From: Egerieisoma sp046952735
Lineage (GTDB): Bacteria; Bacillota; Clostridia; UBA1212; UBA1255
NCBI GenBank assembly: GCA_046952735.1
Contig: JBKUJR010000003.1
Location: forward strand, 37,510-101,509
DNA length: 64,000 nt
Direction: 5' to 3'
The position numbers and the translations under genes were made by a program. A model generated the notes under the pieces. The model saw only the letters and a list, made by a program, of their open reading frames with translations. It made no database searches and was not told the DNA's origin. Below, piece by piece: positions 34,202 through 43,282 of this stretch (the first letter of the stretch is position 1; every line of letters starts with the position of its first letter).

Positions 34202-35332
34202 ATGGCAGCCGTAACGTATGAACTGATCAAAGTCTGTAAACAATCGGGAGCGAGGCTCGGAAGGCTGCACACGCCCCATGGAACTATCGAAACGCCTACC
34301 TTTATGCCGGTAGGCACGCAGGCTTCCGTCAAGGGAATCTCTCCTGAGGAGCTTCGGGCGCTGGATGCGGGTATCATTTTATCCAACACATACCACCTGT
34401 ATCTCCGGCCCGGACACGAGCTCATCCGCGAGGCCGGCGGACTGCACCGGTTTATGAACTGGGACAGAGCGATTCTGACCGACAGCGGCGGCTTCCAGGT
34501 TTTTTCACTCAGCAAGCTGCGTAAAATATCGGAAGAAGGTGTCCAGTTCCGTTCTCACATCGACGGCTCGAAACATTTTTTATCTCCTGAGAAAGCAATG
34601 GAGATCGAAAATGCGCTGGGGGCGGATATCATTATGGCATTTGACGAATGCGCGCCGTATCCGTCGGATTATGAATATACGAAGAACTCCATGTACAGGA
34701 CGACGCGATGGGCCGCGCGCTGCCTGAAATCGCATGCGGATACAAAACGGCAGTCCTTATTCGGAATCGTACAGGGAGGCATGTACGCGGATCTGCGGAA
34801 GATCTCCGCCCGGGATCTTGTTTCCATGGATTTCCCGGGATACGGAATCGGCGGTCTGAGCGTTGGGGAACCGGCAGAGCTGATGTATGAAATGCTCGAA
34901 GAAACGGTTCCGGTTTTACCGGAAAATAAACCGCGCTATCTGATGGGCGTCGGTTCTCCGGATTATCTGATAGAGGGAGCGATCCGGGGGATCGACATGT
35001 TCGACTGCGTGCTTCCCACCAGAATCGGCAGAAACGGAACCGTAATGACCTCCCGGGGCAGAGTGATCGTAAGAGATGCCAGATATAGCGAGGATTTTAC
35101 CCCTATGGATGAAGAATGCGGCTGCCCCGCATGCAAAAACCATACGAAAGCATACATTCGCCACCTGCTGAAAGCCGGAGAAATGTACGGCCTGCGGCTG
35201 ACGACGCTCCACAATCTTTATTTCCTGATAAACTTGATGAAATCCATCCGCTGTGCTATACTGGAGGACAGACTTCTTGATTTCAGGAAGGAATTTTACG
35301 CAAAATATTATAATATCGGAGGATCTAAATGA
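34202..35332 (+). CDS. tgt: tRNA-guanine transglycosylase Tgt
   Basis: Exchanges guanine-34 of GUN-anticodon tRNAs for preQ1, the first tRNA-level step of queuosine synthesis. Key blocks: TPTFMPVGTQ, SNTYHLYLRPG, ILTDSGGFQVFSL with the active-site Asp, GIVQGG, GYGIGGLSVGEP, the second Asp in FDCVLPTRIGRNG, and the zinc site CGCPAC with a downstream Cys/His. ATG 34202 lies after GGGTGG. GTG 34190 in the same frame is inside that site. At ~376 aa the length is standard. Its end overlaps yajC by 4 bases. Confidence 0.96.
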   Translation: MAAVTYELIKVCKQSGARLGRLHTPHGTIETPTFMPVGTQASVKGISPEELRALDAGIILSNTYHLYLRPGHELIREAGGLHRFMNWDRAILTDSGGFQVFSLSKLRKISEEGVQFRSHIDGSKHFLSPEKAMEIENALGADIIMAFDECAPYPSDYEYTKNSMYRTTRWAARCLKSHADTKRQSLFGIVQGGMYADLRKISARDLVSMDFPGYGIGGLSVGEPAELMYEMLEETVPVLPENKPRYLMGVGSPDYLIEGAIRGIDMFDCVLPTRIGRNGTVMTSRGRVIVRDARYSEDFTPMDEECGCPACKNHTKAYIRHLLKAGEMYGLRLTTLHNLYFLINLMKSIRCAILEDRLLDFRKEFYAKYYNIGGSK

Positions 35333-35823
35333 AAATCAGTGCGAAAAAAATCTTATCTTTTGTAATGATGATTGCTGTTGCCGCCATATCGATGTCCCTC
35401 CCGGTGTTCGCAGCGGAAGAAGCCGGCGCGACGGGGAGCGCAGGAGCGCAGCCGCAGGGTACGGGACCCAGTATGTGGCTCGTCATCATCCTTTATGTGG
35501 CGTTTTTCGGCGTGGTAGGATATTTCTTAATATTCCGCCCCAACAAGAAACGTAAAAAACAGGAAGAAGAACTGAGAAACAGCATCATTCTCGGAGATGA
35601 AGTGACGACGATCGGCGGAATCGTGGGACGCGTCGTCAACATCAAAGACGATAACATTACGATCGAATCGTCGCTGGATAAGACGCTGATGGAATTCAAA
35701 AACTGGGCGATCCGGGAAGTCAAAAAGCCGATCACGGACGACGAGCCTGAAAAACCTGCGAAGGAAGCGCCTGCTGAGATCGAAGAAAAGAACGATAAAA
35801 AGGACAAAAAAGATAAGAAATAA
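35329..35823 (+). CDS. yajC: Preprotein translocase subunit YajC
   Basis: An accessory subunit of the SecDF-YajC membrane complex. The core is one membrane span (WLVIILYVAFFGVVGYFLIF) followed by RPNKKRKKQEEELRNSIILGDEVTTIGGIVGRVV, the typical YajC cytosolic domain. At 164 aa it is longer than the ~100-aa norm. It has a cleavable-looking signal sequence before the span (ILSFVMMIAVAAISMSLPVFAA) and a Lys/Asp-rich tail. Both extras are seen in some clostridial YajC proteins. It is translationally coupled to tgt by ATGA. Confidence 0.9.
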   Translation: MKISAKKILSFVMMIAVAAISMSLPVFAAEEAGATGSAGAQPQGTGPSMWLVIILYVAFFGVVGYFLIFRPNKKRKKQEEELRNSIILGDEVTTIGGIVGRVVNIKDDNITIESSLDKTLMEFKNWAIREVKKPITDDEPEKPAKEAPAEIEEKNDKKDKKDKK

Positions 35824-35847
35824 TACGTTGCATCATTACAGGAAGCC

Positions 35848-35891
35848 GTCCGCCGTGCCCGGAACGAATCGATGATCGGGCATTGGCGGAC
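35848..35891 (+). terminator. Stem-loop between yajC and typA
   Basis: GTCCGCC (35848-35854) pairs with GGCGGAC (35885-35891) and TGCCCG (35856-35861) with CGGGCA (35877-35882), enclosing a 15-base loop. A weak T-rich stretch follows. It may be a terminator or an attenuator ahead of typA. Confidence 0.5.
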
Positions 35892-35942
35892 TGTTTGGAT
35901 TTTATGAGCCTGCGGGAATAATTCGGAAGAGATGGATGAAAT

Positions 35943-37781
35943 ATGGAAGCAAATACGAACAACATACGGGAAGATATCAGGAATATCGCAATTATAGCCC
36001 ATGTAGACCACGGGAAAACGACGCTTGTAGACGGGCTGCTCAGACAAAGCGGAACATTCCGGGAAAATGAGGCGGTACAAGAACGCGTCATGGACTCGAA
36101 TGATCTGGAACGGGAACGGGGAATCACAATTCTTTCTAAAAATACGGCGCTCAATTATAACGGACACACCATCAACGTCGTCGATACGCCGGGACATGCC
36201 GATTTCGGAGGCGAGGTGGAACGCGTGCTGGGAATGGTAGACGGCGTTTTGCTCTTGGTAGACGCGTTCGAAGGTTCTATGCCCCAGACGCGTTTCGTGC
36301 TCTCAAAAGCGTTGTCCATGAACCTGAAACCGATCGTGGTCATCAATAAAATCGACCGCGACGGCGCGCGGCCGCTCGAGGTGCTCGACGAGGTGCTGGA
36401 GCTGTTCATGGATCTCGGCGCGGATGACGAGCAATTGAATTTTCCGGTGGTATACGCCTCCTCGCGGGAAGGCTACGCCTCTTTGGATCCGGACGTGGGA
36501 GAGAAAAAGAATCTGCAGCCCCTTTTTGAGACGATCCTCAAAGAAATTCCCCCGCCGAAAGCAGATATCGCCGCACCGTTTCGTATGCTTATTTCCAATG
36601 TCACGACGGACGAATATGTGGGCAGGATCGCAGTAGCACGCGTGGATCGCGGTAAAATCGCCGTCGGACAGCCTGTGGTGGTCTGCAATGCGAAAGACGG
36701 CAGCAGAAAAAATGCAAAAGTTACCTATCTTTATAAATTCCAGGGCTTGAAACGCGTAGAAACGCCCGAAGCGATGGGAGGAGACATTATCGTAATTGCA
36801 GGCATTCCGGAGATCAACATCGGAGATACGGTCTGCAGCCCGGAAGCGATAGATCCCATTCCCTTCGTAAATATAGACGAGCCTACGATATCGATGAATT
36901 TTACCGTAAACAACAGTCCGTTTGCAGGGCAGGAGGGCGCCTACGTCACGTCGCGCCATATCCGCGAGCGGCTGTATAAAGAGCTGGATACGAATGTCAG
37001 TATGAAAATAGAAGATACGGATGCGCCGGATACGCTGAAGGTATCGGGCCGCGGAGAGCTGCATCTTTCGATTCTGATCGAAACGATGCGGCGGCAGGGA
37101 TACGAATTTCAGGTTTCCCGCCCGCGCGTTATTTATAAGGAAGTAGAAGGCGTTTTATATGAACCGATGGAACGTCTGACGATCGACGCGCCGGAAGACG
37201 CGGTCGGCGTCGTAATCGAAAAAATCGGCAGGAGAAAGGGAGAAATGCTGAATCTGCATCCCGCTCTGGAAAATTATGTGCGGCTCGATTTTAAAATACC
37301 GTCAAGAGGATTGATCGGGTATCGTTCGGAATTTTTGACGGATACGAGAGGAAATGGTATAATGAACCACATATTCGACGGATTCGAGCCGTATAAGGGC
37401 GACATCGATGCACGGCAGCACGGCTCGCTGGTAGCCTGGGAGCAGGGGGAAACCGTCACTTACGGGCTGTTCAACGCACAGGAGAGGGGAAAGCTTTTCG
37501 TCGGCCCGGGAGAGAAAGTATACGAAGGTATGATTGTGGGGGAGTGCGCGCGCAACGAAGATCTGGTGATCAACGTCTGTAAGCGCAAACATATTACCAA
37601 TATCCGCGCTTCCGGCTCGGATGAGGCGCTGAAGCTGACGCCTCCCGTGATCCTGAGCCTGGAACAGGCACTCGAATTCATATCGGATGATGAACTGGTA
37701 GAAATTACGCCGAAAAGCATTCGGCTGAGAAAGAAAATATTGAACACGGAACAAAGAGCCAAGGTCAGAGCAAAGGGGTGA
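35943..37781 (+). CDS. typA: Ribosome-associated translational GTPase TypA/BipA
   Basis: A 612-aa EF-G-like GTPase that helps 50S assembly and growth under stress. G1 is AHVDHGKTTLVDGLL (residues ~20-34), G3 is DTPGHADFGGEV, G4 is NKIDRDGARP, and the TypA-specific C-terminal domain includes VGPGEKVYEGMIVGE. All expected blocks are present. No strong ribosome binding site is seen (GGAAGAGATGG region upstream). Confidence 0.96.
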   Translation: MEANTNNIREDIRNIAIIAHVDHGKTTLVDGLLRQSGTFRENEAVQERVMDSNDLERERGITILSKNTALNYNGHTINVVDTPGHADFGGEVERVLGMVDGVLLLVDAFEGSMPQTRFVLSKALSMNLKPIVVINKIDRDGARPLEVLDEVLELFMDLGADDEQLNFPVVYASSREGYASLDPDVGEKKNLQPLFETILKEIPPPKADIAAPFRMLISNVTTDEYVGRIAVARVDRGKIAVGQPVVVCNAKDGSRKNAKVTYLYKFQGLKRVETPEAMGGDIIVIAGIPEINIGDTVCSPEAIDPIPFVNIDEPTISMNFTVNNSPFAGQEGAYVTSRHIRERLYKELDTNVSMKIEDTDAPDTLKVSGRGELHLSILIETMRRQGYEFQVSRPRVIYKEVEGVLYEPMERLTIDAPEDAVGVVIEKIGRRKGEMLNLHPALENYVRLDFKIPSRGLIGYRSEFLTDTRGNGIMNHIFDGFEPYKGDIDARQHGSLVAWEQGETVTYGLFNAQERGKLFVGPGEKVYEGMIVGECARNEDLVINVCKRKHITNIRASGSDEALKLTPPVILSLEQALEFISDDELVEITPKSIRLRKKILNTEQRAKVRAKG

Positions 37782-37785
37782 TTCC

Positions 37786-39081
37786 TTGAGCGGCGGAATC
37801 AGAAAACCGGGAGCGGTTCAGAATAAAAGAAAAACGGCAAATCAGGTGACAGGCGGCGCGGCCGGCCGCGCTGCCGATAAGCCTGTGGCACGGCCGGTCA
37901 AAAATACGGGCCGCGCCGTACCCGGACGGAGCGCCGCGCGGCCGGGCGCTCTGCGCGCGGGAAGCGGCAGCCAAGCAGCAAGCGGTAAAGCCAGGAAAAT
38001 GAACAGAAGATACAAAGTCCCGCTTACGATTATTTTCGTGCTGTTTTTAGTCGTCATTGTCTTTATGAGCAGCTTTTTGTCCTATACTTATCTGGTAGAC
38101 AAATATGCGAATCCGGTCAACGCGGAAGCCATCGATCTGGATCCGGATTCTTCCGTGAAATTCAGAATCGACAAGGGCATGTCGACGAAGGAAATTGCAG
38201 AACAGCTTTATGCGCTCGGTCTGATCAAGAATAAAACCATATACCGTTTTCTGTCGAAATTCAACGGATACGACGGTGCATATAAAGTCGGCACCTATAC
38301 GCTGAGCGACGGACTTTCTTATGATGAGATCATGACGCTTTTGGCTGCGGAGCCGGAAACGGTCAGAGTTACCTTCCCGGAGGGTTTCACGACAGAGCAG
38401 ATCGCAGCGCGGCTTGAAGCAAACAACGTCGTCACTGCCGAGGAATTTCTGGAAGCTGTGGAGAAGGTGGACGTATCTTCCTACCCGTTCCTGAGCGAAG
38501 TGGCCGGAACAACGAGAGATCACAGGCTGGACGGCTACCTGTTCCCGGATACGTATGAATTCGACGTGAAGGCAAACGTGCAGGACGTCGTTTATAAAAT
38601 GCTGAACAGATTCAATGAGCTGTATCTGCCCGTTTATTATGAAGAATCCGAGAGGATCGGACTTACGACCGATCAGGTGATCATTCTGGCGTCCATCGTG
38701 GAGCGGGAAGCCAAGCTGCAGTCGGAACGGCCTGTCATCGCAGGCGTTTTCATGAACCGTCTGGGCAGCGACGATCCGTCCCTCAGAAAGCTGCAGTCGT
38801 GCGCAACGATCCGTTATATTTATAAAAAGCTGTACAACGAAGACGTTATCAATATTCTGGAAGAGCATGAGCGGGTGGAAGATCCGTATAATACGTATCT
38901 GCATGACGGCCTGACGCCAGGACCGATCTGCAATCCGGGAATCCAATCCATTAAGGCAGTCCTGAATTATGATGTAAACGATTACTATTTCTTCGTATTG
39001 AATGCAAAAGACGGCGTCGGTTCCCATATTTTCTCAAAAACATATCAGGAGCACCTGCAGGCAAAGAACCAGTATGGATGA
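37786..39081 (+). CDS. mltG: Endolytic murein transglycosylase MltG (YceG-like) with disordered basic N-terminus
   Basis: Cleaves nascent glycan strands at the membrane. The start is TTG 37786 after AGGGGTGA. Residues 1-75 are a low-complexity Gly/Ala/Arg/Pro segment, strongly basic and encoded by very GC-rich DNA, placed in the cytosol. A membrane span follows (VPLTIIFVLFLVVIVFMSSFLSYTYL), then a LysM-like region and the YceG domain with VTFPEGFTTEQIA, YLFPDTYEF, catalytic Glu in ASIVEREAK and LTPGPICNPG. Length is 431 aa. Five bases separate it from typA. Confidence 0.94.
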   Translation: MSGGIRKPGAVQNKRKTANQVTGGAAGRAADKPVARPVKNTGRAVPGRSAARPGALRAGSGSQAASGKARKMNRRYKVPLTIIFVLFLVVIVFMSSFLSYTYLVDKYANPVNAEAIDLDPDSSVKFRIDKGMSTKEIAEQLYALGLIKNKTIYRFLSKFNGYDGAYKVGTYTLSDGLSYDEIMTLLAAEPETVRVTFPEGFTTEQIAARLEANNVVTAEEFLEAVEKVDVSSYPFLSEVAGTTRDHRLDGYLFPDTYEFDVKANVQDVVYKMLNRFNELYLPVYYEESERIGLTTDQVIILASIVEREAKLQSERPVIAGVFMNRLGSDDPSLRKLQSCATIRYIYKKLYNEDVINILEEHERVEDPYNTYLHDGLTPGPICNPGIQSIKAVLNYDVNDYYFFVLNAKDGVGSHIFSKTYQEHLQAKNQYG

Positions 39082-39718
39082 TTCTGTCAGAGCATTTATC
39101 GAAACGCTGCTTCCGGAGGAAACGCCTTCGGAACAGGAACTCAGGAATTACGCTGCGAAACATCGCGTCCCGATTTTGAGGCGCGAGGCCGCGGCGTTTT
39201 TGCGGACGATCGCCGCCGCCTGCAAACCTGCCAGAATTCTCGAAATTGGAACGGCAATTGGATATTCCGCCGTTGTGCTTAGCCATACCCTTCCCGATAG
39301 TCATATCGATACGGTGGAAATCGATCCGGATTTCGTCGTATCCGCGCGGGAGAATTTTGTTAAAATCGGAGTTCAGGATAGAATCCGCGTGATCGCTGGA
39401 GACGGCGCGGACGTACTGGCGTCGCTTTATAAACCATATGATATGATTTTCTTGGATGCGGCGAAAGGCCAGTATCTCAACTTATATGAGGACGCGCTCC
39501 GCCTGCTGGAGCCCAGAGGCGTCCTGCTCTGTGATAATTGTATTTTTTATGGAAAAGTAACGGATCCTCCGGAGCAGGCTCCGCACAAGCATCGCACGAT
39601 TGTTGCCAACCTGCGCGCCTTCTTACAGAAAATGATGTCGGATCCCCGTCTCCGCGCCACACTTTTAGACGTGGGAGACGGTATGGCCGTTGCATGTAAA
39701 ATAAAAGGAGAGATATGA
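39074..39718 (+). CDS. SAM-dependent O-methyltransferase (YrrM/class I OMT)
   Basis: A 214-aa methyltransferase of the catechol-OMT-like family. The SAM-binding motif RILEIGTAIGYSAVVLS (residues ~55-71) is followed by VEIDPDF, the metal-binding MIFLDAAKGQY and LLCDNCIFYGKV. Family members next to mltG and a U32 gene include YrrM/TrmR, which modifies tRNA wobble 5-hydroxyuridine; this context makes that role likely here. The start ATG 39074 overlaps the mltG stop. The open frame extends upstream to 39002 but inside mltG. Confidence 0.9.
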   Translation: MDDSVRAFIETLLPEETPSEQELRNYAAKHRVPILRREAAAFLRTIAAACKPARILEIGTAIGYSAVVLSHTLPDSHIDTVEIDPDFVVSARENFVKIGVQDRIRVIAGDGADVLASLYKPYDMIFLDAAKGQYLNLYEDALRLLEPRGVLLCDNCIFYGKVTDPPEQAPHKHRTIVANLRAFLQKMMSDPRLRATLLDVGDGMAVACKIKGEI

Positions 39719-39722
39719 TTTT

Positions 39723-40964
39723 ATGACGGAACTGCTTGCTCCGGCGGGAAATACGGCGAAAATGCGCACCGCCTTTGCATACGGCGCAGACGCCGTATAT
39801 ATCGGCGGAGACGTATTCAGCCTGCGCGCGAACGCAGATAATTTTACCTTGCAGCAAATTGCAGATGCGGTGGATTACGCAAACCGGCTCCATAAGAAAC
39901 TCTATGTAACGATGAATATTATCGCCAGAAACGACGATCTGAAAAAAATGGCGGAATATGCGCGGGAATTATCCCAGGCAAAAGTACACGGCGTCATCGT
40001 ATCCGACCCCGGCGCATTTTTAACGGTGCAGGAAGCCGCGCCGGAGCTTCCGCTGCATATCAGTACGCAGGCAAATAACCTGAACTGGCGGACCTGCGAA
40101 TTCTGGCAAAAAATGGGCGCGGTACGCATCAATTTAGCACGGGAGCTTTCCCTTCGCGAAATCGCGGAAATCCGCGCGGCCCTTAAAGAACGAAATTGCC
40201 CGCTCGCATTAGAAGCGTTCGTACACGGCGCGATGTGTATGTCGTATTCCGGGCGCTGTATGCTCAGCGACTATTTCGTCAGCCGCTCCTCCAACAGAGG
40301 CGACTGCGCGCAGCCTTGCCGCTGGAATTATAACATCACAGAAAGCAGCAGGCCGGAAGAACTTTTACAGGCCGAGGAAAATGAGCGCGGAACCTTCTTG
40401 TTCAATTCCAAAGATTTGTGTATGCTGGCACACTTGCAGGAACTCAGAAACGCGGGAGTCACCTCTTTTAAAATAGAAGGGCGCATGAAAAGCGAATTTT
40501 ACGTAGCAGTCGTCACCCGCGCATACCGGATCGCAATTGACGCCATGGAATGCGGCGAACCGCTAAGACCGGAGTCTCCTCTGACGGAAACGCTGCTAGA
40601 AGAAGTTTGCAGCGTCAGCCACCGGGATTATTGTACCGGGTTCTATTTGGGAGATCGCGGCAGCCAGATCTATGAAACGGCGTCGTACCGGCGCAATGCA
40701 GATTTTATCGGCACCGTCGACATGTGCGGGAAAGAAGGAACCGAATATCGCATGATCATGACGCAAAGAGGCGCCTTCGCGGCAGGGGACACGCTGGAAT
40801 TCGTCATTCCCGACGGTCCTGTTCTAAGGCATACGGTTACGAACATGTACGATGCGCAAGGGACAAAAATAGAACGCGCGCCCCATGCAACCATGAAAGT
40901 CACGATGAACATTCCGTTTCCGGTAAAACCGGGCTGCATTATCAGGCGCAGAAAAACTTATTGA
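39723..40964 (+). CDS. U32 family protein, tRNA 5-hydroxyuridine synthesis (TrhP-like)
   Basis: A 413-aa protein of the U32 'peptidase' family. It has LLAPAGNTAKMRTAFAYGADAVYIGG at the N-terminus and the signature EAFVHGAMCMSYSGRCMLSDYFVSRSSNRGDCAQPCRW, whose cysteines form an iron-sulfur site in studied members. A C-terminal U32_C domain (~320-410) is present. Family members TrhP/YrrN-YrrO act with TrmR in making 5-methoxyuridine at tRNA wobble positions, and the upstream O-methyltransferase fits this. It is convergent with ruvB, with a 7-base overlap. Confidence 0.9.
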   Translation: MTELLAPAGNTAKMRTAFAYGADAVYIGGDVFSLRANADNFTLQQIADAVDYANRLHKKLYVTMNIIARNDDLKKMAEYARELSQAKVHGVIVSDPGAFLTVQEAAPELPLHISTQANNLNWRTCEFWQKMGAVRINLARELSLREIAEIRAALKERNCPLALEAFVHGAMCMSYSGRCMLSDYFVSRSSNRGDCAQPCRWNYNITESSRPEELLQAEENERGTFLFNSKDLCMLAHLQELRNAGVTSFKIEGRMKSEFYVAVVTRAYRIAIDAMECGEPLRPESPLTETLLEEVCSVSHRDYCTGFYLGDRGSQIYETASYRRNADFIGTVDMCGKEGTEYRMIMTQRGAFAAGDTLEFVIPDGPVLRHTVTNMYDAQGTKIERAPHATMKVTMNIPFPVKPGCIIRRRKTY

Positions 40965-42025
40965 TCCTCTAAATCATCGAAAAGCGTAGGGCGTGGCTCC
41001 CTGCTTTCGGAGCTCGGCTGCAAAAGGCCGGTCAGCCCGAGATGCTCGTATGCGCGGGGCATCGCAATTCTGCCCCGCGGCGTTTTACTGATAAAGCCCA
41101 GCTGTAACAGATACGGCTCATAAACGTCCTCGATCGTCGTCGCTTCTTCCCCGGTGGAAGCCGCCAGCGTATCGAGCCCCACAGGGCCGCCGCTGAATTT
41201 GACGATAATCGTATGCAACAGATTCCGGTCGATATTATCCAGACCAAGCTTGTCCACTTCCAAAGCATCCAGCGCTAGCTTCGCAATACTGCCCGTAATG
41301 CTGCCGTTCCCCTTGATCTGCGCGAAATCGCGTACGCGTTTCAGCAGCCTGTTTGCGATACGCGGCGTACCGCGCGAACGCATAGAGATTTCTTTCGCTC
41401 CGAAATCGTCGATTTCCACCTGTAAAATATTCGCCGAACGCCTTACGATTCTGCAAAGCTCGGCGGCGTCATACATTTCCAGCCTGCTGATGACCCCGAA
41501 CCTGTCGCGCAGCGGCGCAGTCAGCAAACCTGCGCGCGTCGTAGCGCCGACAAGCGTAAATTTCGGAAGATCCAGGCGCAGAGAACGCGCGGCAGGACCT
41601 TTCCCCATAATGATATCGAAAGCGAAGTCCTCCATCGCAGGATATAAAATTTCTTCCACCGCGCGGTTCAGCCGGTGGATCTCATCGATAAACAGGACGT
41701 CGAAATCATTTAAATTCGTCAATAAACCAGCTAAATCGGCGGCTTTTTCAATGGCTGGCCCCGTCGTGATGCGCAGATTGACGCCCATTTCGGAGGCGAT
41801 GATTCCGGCAAGCGTCGTCTTGCCGAGTCCCGGCGGGCCGTAAAGCAGCACATGATCCAGAGGTTCTTTCCGCTGTTTTGCCGCTTCGATAAACACCGAC
41901 AAATTGGAACGGACTTTCTCTTGGCCGATATATTCGTCGAATTTCCGCGGACGGAGGCTGACCTCCTCGAAATCCTCCGGCGACTCCGCGCCCGCCATCA
42001 GGCGCTGATTTTCCTCATAATCCAT
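40958..42025 (-). CDS. ruvB: Holliday junction branch-migration ATPase RuvB
   Basis: A hexameric motor for branch migration in recombinational repair. Blocks: LRPRKFDEYIGQEKVRSNL, Walker A YGPPGLGKTTLAG, Walker B VLFIDEIHRL, sensor I FTLVGATTRAG, and arginine-finger region APLRDRFGVISRLEMYD, then the winged helix. Its length (355 aa) is normal. It follows ruvA by 12 bases on the minus strand. Confidence 0.97.
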   Translation of the reverse strand: MDYEENQRLMAGAESPEDFEEVSLRPRKFDEYIGQEKVRSNLSVFIEAAKQRKEPLDHVLLYGPPGLGKTTLAGIIASEMGVNLRITTGPAIEKAADLAGLLTNLNDFDVLFIDEIHRLNRAVEEILYPAMEDFAFDIIMGKGPAARSLRLDLPKFTLVGATTRAGLLTAPLRDRFGVISRLEMYDAAELCRIVRRSANILQVEIDDFGAKEISMRSRGTPRIANRLLKRVRDFAQIKGNGSITGSIAKLALDALEVDKLGLDNIDRNLLHTIIVKFSGGPVGLDTLAASTGEEATTIEDVYEPYLLQLGFISKTPRGRIAMPRAYEHLGLTGLLQPSSESREPRPTLFDDLEDQ

Positions 42026-42037
42026 ATATAATCCATC

Positions 42038-42646
42038 CTATTCGCATGAAAGGCCCTGCCGGAGGGCCTGCCGTACCGTCTCTTCCAAGGACATCCCGTC
42101 CCGATACACCTTTGCAATCAGTCTCGCCGCTTCTTTGGAGCTGTAACCGAGCACCATAAGCGCCGAAACAGCATCATTACCGATATATCCCGCCGGTACG
42201 GGCTCAAAACCATTTTCTCTTTCCAGCCCTGCCGATTTGATATCTTTGCTGATTTTATCCTTAAGCTCCAGCACGATCCGCTGCGCGAGCTTCGGACCGA
42301 CGCCTTTACTCTTGCTGATCGCCTTAAAATCGCCGGTAGCGACCGCCAGGCTGAACTCGGATGGAGACATCGACGCCAGCACGGCGACGCCGACTTTTGG
42401 GCCGACGCCGCTTACGCCGATCAGCATCGTAAAAACGGATAATTCTTCTTTTGAAATAAATCCGAACAGCGAGATTTCATCTTCCTTGACGTTCATATAT
42501 GTATACAGCGTCACGGTCTGCCCGCTTTCTCCAAGGTTCGCCGCCGTTGTATACGACGTATAAATTTTAAAGCCGACGCCGCCTACGTCGATCACGCAGA
42601 AATCAGACCCTTTATACTGTAAAATCCCTCTGATATATTCAAACAT
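42038..42646 (-). CDS. ruvA: Holliday junction DNA-binding protein RuvA
   Basis: A tetrameric junction-binding partner of RuvB. The 202-aa protein starts MFEYIRGILQYKG (OB-fold), contains the paired helix-hairpin-helix (FTMLIGVSGVGPKVGVAVL and ISKSKGVGPKLAQRIVLELKDK) and the C-terminal UBA-like domain (DAVSALMVLGYSSKEAARLI). ATG 42646 follows GGAGGG. A longer open frame to 42775 runs through the promoter and is not coding. Confidence 0.96.
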   Translation of the reverse strand: MFEYIRGILQYKGSDFCVIDVGGVGFKIYTSYTTAANLGESGQTVTLYTYMNVKEDEISLFGFISKEELSVFTMLIGVSGVGPKVGVAVLASMSPSEFSLAVATGDFKAISKSKGVGPKLAQRIVLELKDKISKDIKSAGLERENGFEPVPAGYIGNDAVSALMVLGYSSKEAARLIAKVYRDGMSLEETVRQALRQGLSCE

Positions 42647-42691
42647 GTGCGTTTCCCTCCAGGATCGTGCGTTGCTCCGCACTTTATTGCC

Positions 42692-42720
42692 ATTATACAC
42701 ACTCCGGGGGTATTCGTCAA
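42692..42720 (-). promoter_or_regulatory. Promoter of ruvA-ruvB
   Basis: On the minus strand, TTGACG (42720-42715) and TATAAT (42697-42692) with 17-base spacing. It is back to back with the ruvC promoter. I saw no obvious SOS (LexA) box. Confidence 0.75.
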
Positions 42721-42731
42721 AGCGGAGCAGC

Positions 42732-42760
42732 TTGGTTTTTACTGCCGGAAATGGTATAAT
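42732..42760 (+). promoter_or_regulatory. Promoter of the ruvC-queH-lepB operon
   Basis: TTGGTT (42732-42737) and TATAAT (42755-42760) with 17-base spacing, 31 bases before the ruvC ATG. Confidence 0.7.
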
Positions 42761-42791
42761 CACAAAGAAAATCATTTACTGGCGGTGGAAC

Positions 42792-43277
42792 ATGGTCATT
42801 ATGGGCGTGGATCCGGGCTTTGCGATCACAGGCTACGGAATCGTGGAATATCGGAACAATCACTTGAAATTACTGGACGTAGGCGCAGTCAATACGAAAG
42901 CAGGCGAACTTTTCACCTGGCGGCTGCTGCAGATCGACGAAACGCTCACTGCAATGATACAGAAATATACGCCCGACGCATTCGCAATCGAAGAGCTTTT
43001 TTTCAATAATAATGCAAAAACAGCGATCGCCGCCGCCCAGGGACGCGGCGTGGCAGTGATGTCGGCGGTAAAATGCGGCGTTCCCGTTTATGAATATACG
43101 CCTTTGCAGGTAAAACAAGCCGTTACCGGATATGGGCGCGCAGATAAAAACCAGGTGCAGCAGATGGTGAAGGCGATTTTACATCTCGATAAAATCATCA
43201 AGCCGGACGACGCAGCCGACGCCGCCGCTATTGCGATCTGCCACGCGTTTTCCCATATGATGGCGGAAAGGATCTGA
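42792..43277 (+). CDS. ruvC: Holliday junction resolvase RuvC
   Basis: A dimeric endonuclease that cuts Holliday junctions. The 161-aa protein has the acidic catalytic residues in MGVDPGFAITGYGI, AIEELFFNNNAKTA and DDAADAAAIAICH (C-terminal acidic pair). ATG 42792 follows GGCGGTGG. The frame is open further upstream but non-coding. Unusually, ruvC is divergent from ruvA-ruvB rather than in the same operon. Confidence 0.95.
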   Translation: MVIMGVDPGFAITGYGIVEYRNNHLKLLDVGAVNTKAGELFTWRLLQIDETLTAMIQKYTPDAFAIEELFFNNNAKTAIAAAQGRGVAVMSAVKCGVPVYEYTPLQVKQAVTGYGRADKNQVQQMVKAILHLDKIIKPDDAADAAAIAICHAFSHMMAERI

Positions 43278-43282
43278 ACCGA

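Noticed and set aside
38047..39027. 326-codon open frame on the minus strand
   Set aside because: It is antisense to mltG, whose catalytic motifs are intact. The composition is typical of a shadow frame.
42646..42792. SOS box in the ruvA/ruvC divergent region
   Set aside because: No CGAAC-N4-GTTCG-like sequence was seen; only the two divergent promoters are supported.
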